A stretch of DNA of 64,000 nucleotides. Source: Pseudonocardia acidicola (GTDB taxonomy: Bacteria > Actinomycetota > Actinomycetes > Mycobacteriales > Pseudonocardiaceae). This document shows, piece after piece, positions 57,637 through 64,000 of the stretch. The number at the start of each line of letters is the position of its first letter. The stretch's first letter is position 1. The position numbers and the translations under genes were made by a program. The notes beneath the pieces were generated by a model that saw only the letters and a list, made by a program, of their open reading frames with translations, was not told the origin of the DNA and made no database searches. The stretch is taken from NCBI RefSeq assembly GCF_012911935.1, contig NZ_JAAXLA010000020.1, positions 1 through 64,000 of the forward strand, written 5' to 3'.

Positions 57637-59367
57637 TCAGTGCACCGTGACGGTGCCCGCGGTCCCGTCGACGGTCAGCATCGTCCCGGTCCTGATCCGT
57701 TTCGTGGCGTGCTGCACGGCCAGCACGCACGGGATGCCCAGCTCCCGGCTGACGATCGCGGCGTGACTCAGCTGCGCGCCCACGTTCACGACGACCGCGG
57801 CGGCCGAGGTGAACAGCGGCGTCCACCCCGGGTCCGTCATCGGCGCGACCAGGATCTCCCCCGGCTCGAGCTCCGCCGCGTCCGCCGGATCCTCGATGAT
57901 CCGGGCCGGACCGGTGGCCGCACCGGGGCAGGCCGCCAGGCCGGTCAGCACGTCACCCGGGCGAACCACGGTGACCGCCGGATCCTTCTTGCGCGGCCAG
58001 GTCGTGACGGGCGGGACCTCCCCGTTGATCAGGAAGGGCGGCTCGAGCTCGCTCAGCGCGTGGTACCACTCCCAGCGCTCCGCGATCACCGGCCGGAACG
58101 AGGCCGGGTCCGCGACCAAGGCGTCCAGCTCGTCCTCGCGGACCATCGTGACGTCCTCGGGGCGGTCGAAGTGCCCCGTCGCCACGTAGCGGTGGCCCAG
58201 CTCCCACATCGGCAGGCGCGCCTCGTGCAGGATCCGGATGACGTTGGTCTTGCTCTGCTCCCTCGCGGGCATGAACACCGAAACCGACCGCAGCGCCGCG
58301 TCGAACCGGCCGAGCTGTCCGGGCTCCTCGGCGAGCCGCTCGCGCACCGCCGCGGTGGTGCGCTCGCGCTCGGCGCGCAGACGTTCGGCCTGCTGCCGCG
58401 GCTCACGGTCGGCGGGCTGCAGGCGCATGCGGTCGATCAGCGCAAGCGGGATCGCGGGATGCGTCTCCCAGGTCGCCGGCGCCGCCTCCCACTCGTTGGT
58501 CGACCGTGACCCGTACTCGTAGAGGAACTCGTCGAACGCCGTGAGGAACCCGGCGTCGGAGCCCCTGCGCAGCCGCTCCAGCAGCCCGTCGGCCCCCTCG
58601 TCGAACGCCGCCGTCCACTCGGGCGACCCCGCCACCATCCGGCTGAGATTCCACAGCGCCTGGGTGGGGGCCGCCGATGCGATGTTGCCGAGGCCCCCGT
58701 ACAGGCGCACCGCGATCGTCGGGTCGTTCAGCGGGGCCAGGGCCTCGTCGAACGCCCCGGTGACCAGCGAGGACTCGTAGACCATCTTCAGGTGGGTGCG
58801 CAGCTGCCCCGCGTAGGGGTCGGCCATGATCGCCCGCTGCCGCGCGACCAGCTCTGCTTCCGACAACGACGCCAGCTCGGGGCGCTCGGCCCGGAGCCGG
58901 GCGGCCACCCGCGTCCCCTCCTCGACGTCCGGCCGCGACTCGACGGCGAACACCTCGCCGACGGTCTTGAGGATGCGGTCGGTGAACTGCGGGGCGGCGT
59001 CGTCCGGGTGCGGGACGTACGGGGCCTCCTGCGAGGGAGCACCCAGGTACGTCCGGTCCATCAGCTCGGCGCTGGCCCCGGGCATCCGCACCCCGAAGAC
59101 CCGCAGGTTCGACAGGTTCAGGTACACGTACCCGTGCACCATGCCCTGGATGTCGATGACGTCCCGGCGGAACTCGTCCTCGTCGAAAGCGCCGAACTCG
59201 GCCAGTGCCTTCTTCCACTCCCGCTCGGACGGCAGCCCGCCGATCATGCTCCAGAACAGCGGTGTGGCGACGTTGGGCGAGACCTCACCGACGTTCGCGC
59301 GCGTGTAGACGGGGAACCGGGTGCTGAGCGGCGAGTCCACCACCCAGGGACGAGAGATGTCGACCAC
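57637..59367 (-). CDS. PEP-utilising-enzyme-like protein with swivelling phosphohistidine domain (copy 3)
   Basis: A 576-residue paralogue of 53245-54984. His535 is in AQLSHAAIVSRELGIPCV, the lead-in GEILVAPMTDPGWTPLFT is conserved, and the N-terminal part (FGAFDEDEFRRDVIDIQGMV) is helical. No ATP-grasp domain is present. GTG/ATG 59367 follows AGAGGAGGAATGACC-type sequence (AAAGAGGAGGAATGACCCGT in part). It faces the fused kinase and lipocalin-like pair, so the same three gene types meet again in a different arrangement. A short PPDK with an ATP-grasp part begins past 62960 and might phosphorylate it. Confidence 0.88.
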   Translation of the reverse strand: MVDISRPWVVDSPLSTRFPVYTRANVGEVSPNVATPLFWSMIGGLPSEREWKKALAEFGAFDEDEFRRDVIDIQGMVHGYVYLNLSNLRVFGVRMPGASAELMDRTYLGAPSQEAPYVPHPDDAAPQFTDRILKTVGEVFAVESRPDVEEGTRVAARLRAERPELASLSEAELVARQRAIMADPYAGQLRTHLKMVYESSLVTGAFDEALAPLNDPTIAVRLYGGLGNIASAAPTQALWNLSRMVAGSPEWTAAFDEGADGLLERLRRGSDAGFLTAFDEFLYEYGSRSTNEWEAAPATWETHPAIPLALIDRMRLQPADREPRQQAERLRAERERTTAAVRERLAEEPGQLGRFDAALRSVSVFMPAREQSKTNVIRILHEARLPMWELGHRYVATGHFDRPEDVTMVREDELDALVADPASFRPVIAERWEWYHALSELEPPFLINGEVPPVTTWPRKKDPAVTVVRPGDVLTGLAACPGAATGPARIIEDPADAAELEPGEILVAPMTDPGWTPLFTSAAAVVVNVGAQLSHAAIVSRELGIPCVLAVQHATKRIRTGTMLTVDGTAGTVTVH

Positions 59368-59429
59368 GGGTCATTCCTCCTCTTTGAGAGGCATCACCGT
59401 GCTCTACTCATGCACTATCGAGCAATAGA
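59368..59429. promoter_or_regulatory. Intergenic AT-rich box
   Basis: CACTATC-GAGCA-ATAGACTAAG (59413-59436 area) resembles the reversed element weakly. TAGACT could be a -10 box. It lies upstream of the swivelling-histidine gene on the minus strand. Confidence 0.3.
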
Positions 59430-60623
59430 CTAAGCGGAGGATTCCACTGTGGCGTCCTCCTGCACCGCCACCCCGGCCGCCAGCAGGCCCTCGACGCCGC
59501 CGACACCCCAGCCCTCCAGGACCTCGCGGGTGTGCGCGCCACGGCGTGCGGGCGGGCGTTGGACCGCACCGGGTGTCCGGTCGAACCGGGGGGCGGGTGC
59601 GGGCTGCCGCACGCCCTCGATCTCGACGAACGTCCCGCGCGCGGCCAGGTGCGGATGCTCCGCGGCCTCCTTCAGCCCGAGCACCGGCGCCACGCAGGCA
59701 TCGGTGCCGGCGAACACGGCCTCCCAGTGGTCGCGCGTGTGGGCGGCGAACGCCTCGGCGATCGCGGCGCGTAGCCGCGGCCACTCGTCCGCCCGGGGCC
59801 TGCGCACCAGGTCCTCGGGGAGCCCGAGGAGAGTGGCGAATTCGTTGTAGAAGCGGACTTCGAGCGGGCCGACCGACATCCAGCCGCCGTCCGAGGTCTC
59901 GTAGACGTCGTACCACGGGCGTCCGGTGTCCAGCAGGTTCACCCCTCGCTCGTCGCGCCACGAGCCGACCGCGAGCATCCCGTGCAGCATCGTGGTCAAC
60001 GATGCCGCGCCGTCCACCACAGCGGCATCGACGACCTGCCCCGTCCCCGACCGGGCCGTTTCCCACAGGGCCGCCAGTACGCCGGCGACCAGGTAGAGGG
60101 ATCCGCCGCCGAAGTCGCCGAGGAGGTTGACCGGGACGGCGGGGGCCTCGCCCTCGCGGCCGAGCGGGTGCAGGGCACCGGCAAGGGCGATGTAGTTCAC
60201 GTCGTGCCCGGCCATTCCGGCCCACGGGCCCTCCTGGCCCCACCCCGTCATCCGTCCGTAGACGAGCCTCGGGTTACGGGCTCGGCATTCCTCGGGCCCC
60301 ACACCGAGGCGTTCCATCACCCCGGGCCGGAAGCCCTCGATGAGCACGTCGGCGGACGCCGCGAGGTCCAGCAGCGCGGCCACTCCCTCGGGACGGCGGA
60401 GGTCCAGGACCACGGACCGGCGTCCGCGTTGGAGCACGTCGGCCACCGTCGTCCGGTCGTCGGCCGGTGGGCCCGGCCGGTCGATGCGGATGACGTCCGC
60501 CCCCATGTCCGCCAACAGCATCGCGGCGAACGGCCCGGGGCCGATCCCACCGATCTCCACCACTCGCAGTCCGCACAGCGGCCCCGATCCCTGGCCGCGC
60601 TGCGCGTCGTCGAGCTCCGCCAT
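59430..60623 (-). CDS. Alpha-methylacyl-CoA racemase-like CoA-transferase family III protein
   Basis: A 397-residue CaiB/BaiF-fold protein close to AMACR/Mcr: GLRVVEIGGIGPGPFAAMLL, then DMGADVIRIDRP near residue 45, [20 protein letters not shown] with the catalytic His/Asp region near 125-160, NYIALAGALHPLG and LLGDFGGGSLYLVAGVLAAL. In AMACR the catalytic pair is His126/Asp156, and the matching His and Asp are present here (MAGHDVNY; LLGDFGGG). It would epimerise (2R)/(2S)-methyl branches so that a stereospecific dehydrogenase can act, as needed for isoprenoid or steroid side chains. ATG 60623, with GTG 60629 as an alternative. Confidence 0.92.
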   Translation of the reverse strand: MAELDDAQRGQGSGPLCGLRVVEIGGIGPGPFAAMLLADMGADVIRIDRPGPPADDRTTVADVLQRGRRSVVLDLRRPEGVAALLDLAASADVLIEGFRPGVMERLGVGPEECRARNPRLVYGRMTGWGQEGPWAGMAGHDVNYIALAGALHPLGREGEAPAVPVNLLGDFGGGSLYLVAGVLAALWETARSGTGQVVDAAVVDGAASLTTMLHGMLAVGSWRDERGVNLLDTGRPWYDVYETSDGGWMSVGPLEVRFYNEFATLLGLPEDLVRRPRADEWPRLRAAIAEAFAAHTRDHWEAVFAGTDACVAPVLGLKEAAEHPHLAARGTFVEIEGVRQPAPAPRFDRTPGAVQRPPARRGAHTREVLEGWGVGGVEGLLAAGVAVQEDATVESSA

Positions 60624-60714
60624 GTGCACTCCGCTCCCCAGAACATCTACGAAGCGATAGTAGATTATGCGATGATTCGGCGGCCAGAACGACTCGACGA
60701 CGAGAGGTGCGATC

Positions 60715-61455
60715 GTGCCCCAGGCAGTGGTCACCGGAGCAGGACAGGGCATCGGGCGCGGCATCGCGCAGCGGCTCGCGCACGACGGCTTCACGGTCGT
60801 CGTCGCGGACCGGGACGAGGCGGCGGCTGAGAAGGTCGCGGCCGAGGTCGGCGGCACCGCCGCGGTGTGCGACGTGACCGACCCCGCCTCGGTGGGTGCG
60901 CTCGCCGAGCGGCTCGACGACCTGGACGTCCTGGTCAACAACGCCGGGATCTACCTCTTCGAACCGCTCGCCCGGGTGACCCCGGAGTCGTTCCGCAAGG
61001 TCATGGACGTGAACGTCCTGGGCTCGCTGCTGTGCATCCAGGCGCTCGCGGAGCCGCTGTCCCGCGGCGAGGGCGGCTCGGTGGTGAACATCGCCTCGAT
61101 GTCGGCCACCCTCCCGGTACCCGGGACCGGGATGTACTCGCCCTCGAAGGCAGCCGTCCGGTCGCTCACGGAGCTGGCGGCGGTGGAGTACGCCCCGCTC
61201 CGGATCCGGGTCAACGCCGTGGCCCCCGGCCGGATCACCACCGAGGGCTCGGCCGCGCGGCAGAGCGACCCCGAGCGGGAGCGCCGCACCGCCGAACTAC
61301 TGCCCGCGGGCAGGCTCGGTTACCCGGACGACATCGCCGCGGCGGTCTCCTTCTTCGCCCGCTCCGATTCGCGCTACGTCACAGGCCAGACCCTCCTCGT
61401 CGACGGCGGCCTGACGATCGGGACCATCCCGTACTTCCAGAAGGCGCAGGGCTGA
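60715..61455 (+). CDS. SDR family oxidoreductase
   Basis: A 246-residue short-chain dehydrogenase with VVTGAGQGIGRGIAQRL, NNAGIYLFEPLA, SMSATLPVPGTGMYSPSKAA (Tyr/Lys active site) and a RVNAVAPGRITTEG loop, ending GQTLLVDGG. GTG 60715 is the likely start. The AT-rich box TAGATTATGCG at 60661 lies upstream. It is divergent from the AMACR-like gene. It probably oxidises a hydroxyl of a cyclic or branched intermediate with NAD. A hairpin (61465-61495) lies after the stop. Confidence 0.92.
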   Translation: MPQAVVTGAGQGIGRGIAQRLAHDGFTVVVADRDEAAAEKVAAEVGGTAAVCDVTDPASVGALAERLDDLDVLVNNAGIYLFEPLARVTPESFRKVMDVNVLGSLLCIQALAEPLSRGEGGSVVNIASMSATLPVPGTGMYSPSKAAVRSLTELAAVEYAPLRIRVNAVAPGRITTEGSAARQSDPERERRTAELLPAGRLGYPDDIAAAVSFFARSDSRYVTGQTLLVDGGLTIGTIPYFQKAQG

Positions 61456-61464
61456 GAACGGCGA

Positions 61465-61495
61465 CCGGTCCGGTCGGCGAGGCCGACCGGACCGG
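61465..61495. terminator. Strong hairpin terminator
   Basis: CCGGTCCGGTCGGC / GCCGACCGGACCGG with a 3-base loop lies between the SDR stop (61455) and the P450 stop (61567). Confidence 0.75.
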
Positions 61496-61566
61496 GTGCT
61501 CCTCACCAGGAGGCGCTGGACTCCGGTGTGCCCTCCCGACGGGGGGCGGCAGGACACACCGGATGA

Positions 61567-62853
61567 TCAGCGGGCGGTGAAGGTCAGCGGTAGCTTCCGG
61601 ATCCCGCGCAGCATGAAGTTGGGCAGGTAGGCGAGGTCCTCGTCGGAGCCGTCGAGCGCGATGTCGTCCAGCCTCTCGAGGAGGGTCTGCACGCCCACGC
61701 GAGCCTCCAGCCGGGCGAGGCCGGCGCCGAGGCAGAAGTGCTCGCCACGGCCGAACGCCAGATGCGGCTGCGGGTCGGAGCGCCCGAGAGTGATCTGCTC
61801 GCTGTCCCGGAACTGCGACTCGTCGCGGTTGGCCGAGCCGTACGACAGCCACAGGATGCTGCCCTCCGGGATCTCGACCCCGCCGATCACGCTGTCCTCG
61901 GTGGCCCGCCGGAACATGCCCTGGACCGGCGACTCGACCCGCAGCACCTCCTCGACCAGCGGCTGCACCAGCGACAGGTCTTCGCGGACCTTCGCCATCA
62001 GGGCGGCGTCGGTCACCAGCCGATAGACGATCGAGGTGACCAGGTTGGTCGTGGTCTCGTTGCCCGCCACCAGGAACTGGACGAGCATCTGCAGGATCTC
62101 GTTGACCTGCAGCGGCTCCTCCCCGCCGATCCGGGCGGCCACCAGGTCGGACAGCAGGTCGTCGCGCGGTTCCGCACGGCGGGCCTCGACCTGCTCGGTG
62201 AAGAAGTCGTAGAACTGGTCGACCGAGTCGAACATGTCCGCCACCTCGTCCGAGGTGAGGCCGAAGTTCCCGGTGCCCGCGGTGAAGTTGTCCGACCAGC
62301 GCTTGAACGTGTCGTGCATGTCCTGCGGCACGCCGACGAGATCGGCGATCACCGTCATCGGCAGCCCGATCGAGAACTGGGAGACCAGCTCGACACGGCC
62401 GTCGGCAGCGAAGCGGTCGACCAGGCCACGCGCCACGCCCCGGATCTCCTCCTCCATGCCGTTGATGCGACGCGCGGTGAACCCCTTGTTGACGAGCTTG
62501 CGCTGCCGGACGTGGTTGGGCGGATCCGAGAAGAGCAGTACGGTCGCCTTGCTGATCTGCATCCGGCGCTCCGCCTGGGCGCGCAGCTTGGCGGGGGTGT
62601 CGGGGTTCTCGAGCAGCTGCGCGGCCAGCGGGGTCACCGAGCGGGGTCCGCTGGCGACCGAGGACGAGTACTTCTCCGGTGCGCGCAGCACCTCGGCGAT
62701 GTCCTCGTACCGCGACACCACGAACGCCTGGACCCGGTCGGACCAGAAAACCGGGTTCTCCGCCCGCGTCTGCTGGTAGGCCCCGAACGGGCACCGCACG
62801 GCCCGGGGCTCGAGCGCGAACACCTCGTCGAAGGTCGACTCGGCCACTGTCAT
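61567..62853 (-). CDS. Cytochrome P450
   Basis: A 428-residue soluble bacterial P450. The I-helix motif is FLVAGNETTTNLV near residue 242. The ExxR is in EEVLRVESP near 292. The heme loop is HLAFGRGEHFCLGAGLARLE with Cys374 as the proximal ligand. ATG 62853 is chosen because GGAGG lies 6 bases before it; the ATG two codons earlier overlaps the ribosome site. It would hydroxylate a terpenoid, fatty or cyclic substrate using ferredoxin. The [3Fe-4S]-type ferredoxin at 19818 is the best visible partner, though distant. The CYP125/142-like role in steroid side-chain oxidation is possible, but the subfamily cannot be assigned from sequence by eye. Confidence 0.93.
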   Translation of the reverse strand: MTVAESTFDEVFALEPRAVRCPFGAYQQTRAENPVFWSDRVQAFVVSRYEDIAEVLRAPEKYSSSVASGPRSVTPLAAQLLENPDTPAKLRAQAERRMQISKATVLLFSDPPNHVRQRKLVNKGFTARRINGMEEEIRGVARGLVDRFAADGRVELVSQFSIGLPMTVIADLVGVPQDMHDTFKRWSDNFTAGTGNFGLTSDEVADMFDSVDQFYDFFTEQVEARRAEPRDDLLSDLVAARIGGEEPLQVNEILQMLVQFLVAGNETTTNLVTSIVYRLVTDAALMAKVREDLSLVQPLVEEVLRVESPVQGMFRRATEDSVIGGVEIPEGSILWLSYGSANRDESQFRDSEQITLGRSDPQPHLAFGRGEHFCLGAGLARLEARVGVQTLLERLDDIALDGSDEDLAYLPNFMLRGIRKLPLTFTAR

Positions 62854-62959
62854 GGTCATCCTCCGTGACCGCGCACCGCGGCGCGGGTCGTCTCTCGGTC
62901 GTGCCTGAAGATGACGCCCGGGGCAGGGGCGGGTCCGCACCCCGGACGTCGCCGGCCCC

Positions 62960-64000
62960 TCAGCCGGTCGCGGAGACCGGTTCGAGGCGCGCCTGCTGCG
63001 CAGCGGCGACGATCTCCGCCGGCGTGCCCTCGTGGCCCGGGACCCGCTCCCGGGCCCAGGCGAGGAGCCTGGCCAGATCGGGGTTGTCCGCCTCACCGCA
63101 GGGCGCCATCGGCAGCCTGCCCTCGAAGACCTCCCCCGACGAGCCGTCGACGGTCACTTCCTTGCCGGCGAGCGCAGCCAGCTTGCCCGCGCCGACCCCG
63201 ACGACGCAGGGTGTGCCGAGCTCGCGACTCACCACGGCGGCGTGTGAGGTGGAGCCGCCGATCTCCGTCACAATGGCGCTGGACACGATCATGCCCGCGA
63301 CGTCGTCGGGATCCGTCGTCGGACGGGCGAGGACCACCTCGATCCCGTCGTCGGCGAGCTCCTCAGCCTCCTCGACGTCGAGGACCACCCGGCCGACCCC
63401 GACGCCCGGGCAGGCAGCCTCACCCTTGACGAGCAGCGTGGCGCCCGCCTTCGCCTCCGCGGCGACCCGCGGCTTGCAGACGGCGGCGACCTGGGCCGGC
63501 GTCACCCTGGCCAGCGCCTCGTCGGTGTCGACGACGCCGGCGTCGTGCAGCGCGACGGCCAGCTTGACGGCGGCGTCGGGTGACCGCTTGGCGGCGCGCG
63601 CCTGCAGCAGCCAGAGCTTGCCGGCCTCGACGGTGAACTCGATGTCCTGGACGTCCCGGCCGTGCTCCTCCAGGGCGCGGGCGGCCTCGAGGAGCTGGTC
63701 GTGCACGCTCGGCATGCCCTCGGCGAGGGAGGCCAGCGGGAGCGGGTCGAAGCGCCCCGACACAACGTCCTCGCCCTGTCCCCGCGGCAGCCACTCGCCG
63801 TACGGCTCGGGGTGGCCCGTCAGCGGGTCCCTGGAGAACAGCACGCCGGTGCCGGACCGGTCGTCGAGATTGCCGAAGACCATGGCCTGGACGGTCACGG
63901 CAGTGCCACCGTCGTCGGAGATCCCGTGGTGCCTGCGGTAGGAGACGGCGCGGGGCGACCGCCACGAGGCGAACACCGCTCCGATGGCGGCGAGCAACTG
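62960..64000 (-). CDS. ppdK: Short pyruvate phosphate dikinase (PpdK-like), 3' part
   Basis: The C-terminal 346 codons are in the window and the start lies beyond the right edge. The protein shows the end of the ATP-grasp domain (YRRHHGISDD, GTAVTVQAMVFGNLD, SGTGVLFSRDPLTG) and then the phosphohistidine domain (VTEIGGSTSHAAVVSRELGT), ending about 90 residues later with no PEP/pyruvate-binding TIM barrel. That truncated form is like Mycobacterium tuberculosis Rv1127c (490 residues). It may transfer phosphate by its histidine to a partner, or act on a small substrate. It would be the nearest candidate to charge the stand-alone swivelling-histidine proteins. Confidence 0.85.
   Translation of the reverse strand, partial: QLLAAIGAVFASWRSPRAVSYRRHHGISDDGGTAVTVQAMVFGNLDDRSGTGVLFSRDPLTGHPEPYGEWLPRGQGEDVVSGRFDPLPLASLAEGMPSVHDQLLEAARALEEHGRDVQDIEFTVEAGKLWLLQARAAKRSPDAAVKLAVALHDAGVVDTDEALARVTPAQVAAVCKPRVAAEAKAGATLLVKGEAACPGVGVGRVVLDVEEAEELADDGIEVVLARPTTDPDDVAGMIVSSAIVTEIGGSTSHAAVVSRELGTPCVVGVGAGKLAALAGKEVTVDGSSGEVFEGRLPMAPCGEADNPDLARLLAWARERVPGHEGTPAEIVAAAQQARLEPVSATG

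Overview
The window is very GC-rich double-stranded DNA with strong third-position GC bias, frequent GTG starts and many 4-base ATGA/GTGA gene overlaps. Its gene content is catabolic: acyl-CoA dehydrogenases, CoA ligases, MaoC-type hydratases, a Zn-ribbon/OB-fold protein beside a thiolase, KorAB, an Rv1127c-like PpdK and mycobacterial-style SDRs. All this points to a chromosomal accessory region of an actinobacterium, probably of the Pseudonocardia/Mycobacteriales type. I cannot name the species. No rRNA, tRNA, CRISPR array, phage or intact insertion sequence was seen.

Layout. 0-2.4 kb: KorAB ferredoxin oxidoreductase. 2.4-4.8 kb: cassette A (SDR, broken SnoaL-like gene, intact thiolase). 5-10.6 kb: a hydrolase, a swivelling-histidine (PEP-utilising-like) protein with an unknown partner, and two divergent TetR genes. 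10.6-13.9 kb: a gene graveyard of truncated and frameshifted pieces (flavin monooxygenase, CoA transferase, LivH, CoA ligase, zinc dehydrogenase, SDR, transposase tail) around one intact phosphatase. 13.9-18.4 kb: SDR, CoA ligase and cassette B, a second copy of cassette A in which the SnoaL-like gene is intact and the thiolase is deleted. 18.9-20.7 kb: MaoC hydratase, ferredoxin, histidine phosphatase. 21-29.4 kb: a beta-oxidation block (enoyl-CoA hydratase, three acyl-CoA dehydrogenases, acyl dehydratase, SDR, Zn-ribbon/OB protein, SCP2-type thiolase). 29.6-37.4 kb: SnoaL-like proteins, a hydrolase, then a coupled operon of enoyl-CoA hydratase, CoA ligase, lipocalin-like protein, APH-fold kinase and small partner. 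37.4-41.6 kb: orphan E1 alpha/beta pair with a Rieske oxygenase. 41.8-50.5 kb: MarR regulator, oxidoreductase, acyl-CoA dehydrogenase, two CoA ligases, KstD-like flavoprotein, LEH/SnoaL-like protein. 50.5-59.4 kb: two further kinase / lipocalin-like / swivelling-histidine modules. 59.4-64 kb: AMACR-type racemase, SDR, P450 and the end of a short pyruvate phosphate dikinase.

How it may work together. Oxygenation (P450 with ferredoxin, Rieske enzyme), CoA activation (four ligases), alpha-methyl epimerisation (AMACR-like), dehydrogenation, hydration and thiolysis form a complete route for a branched, alicyclic or steroid/terpenoid-like acid. The unusual layer is a repeated set of phosphotransfer-type genes. 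One kinase has the canonical catalytic loop, one has lost it, and one is fused to what looks like its partner. They sit with RDHSWG-motif proteins and stand-alone phosphohistidine domains. By analogy with LvaAB (4-hydroxyacyl-CoA kinase) and CreHI (aryl phosphate synthase), I infer that hydroxylated intermediates are phosphorylated before elimination or further oxidation. A roughly 27-bp AT-rich element (AATACTCTAG-N5-GACTATCCAG-like) recurs in most promoter regions from 3.6 to 55 kb, which suggests that one regulator controls the whole region.
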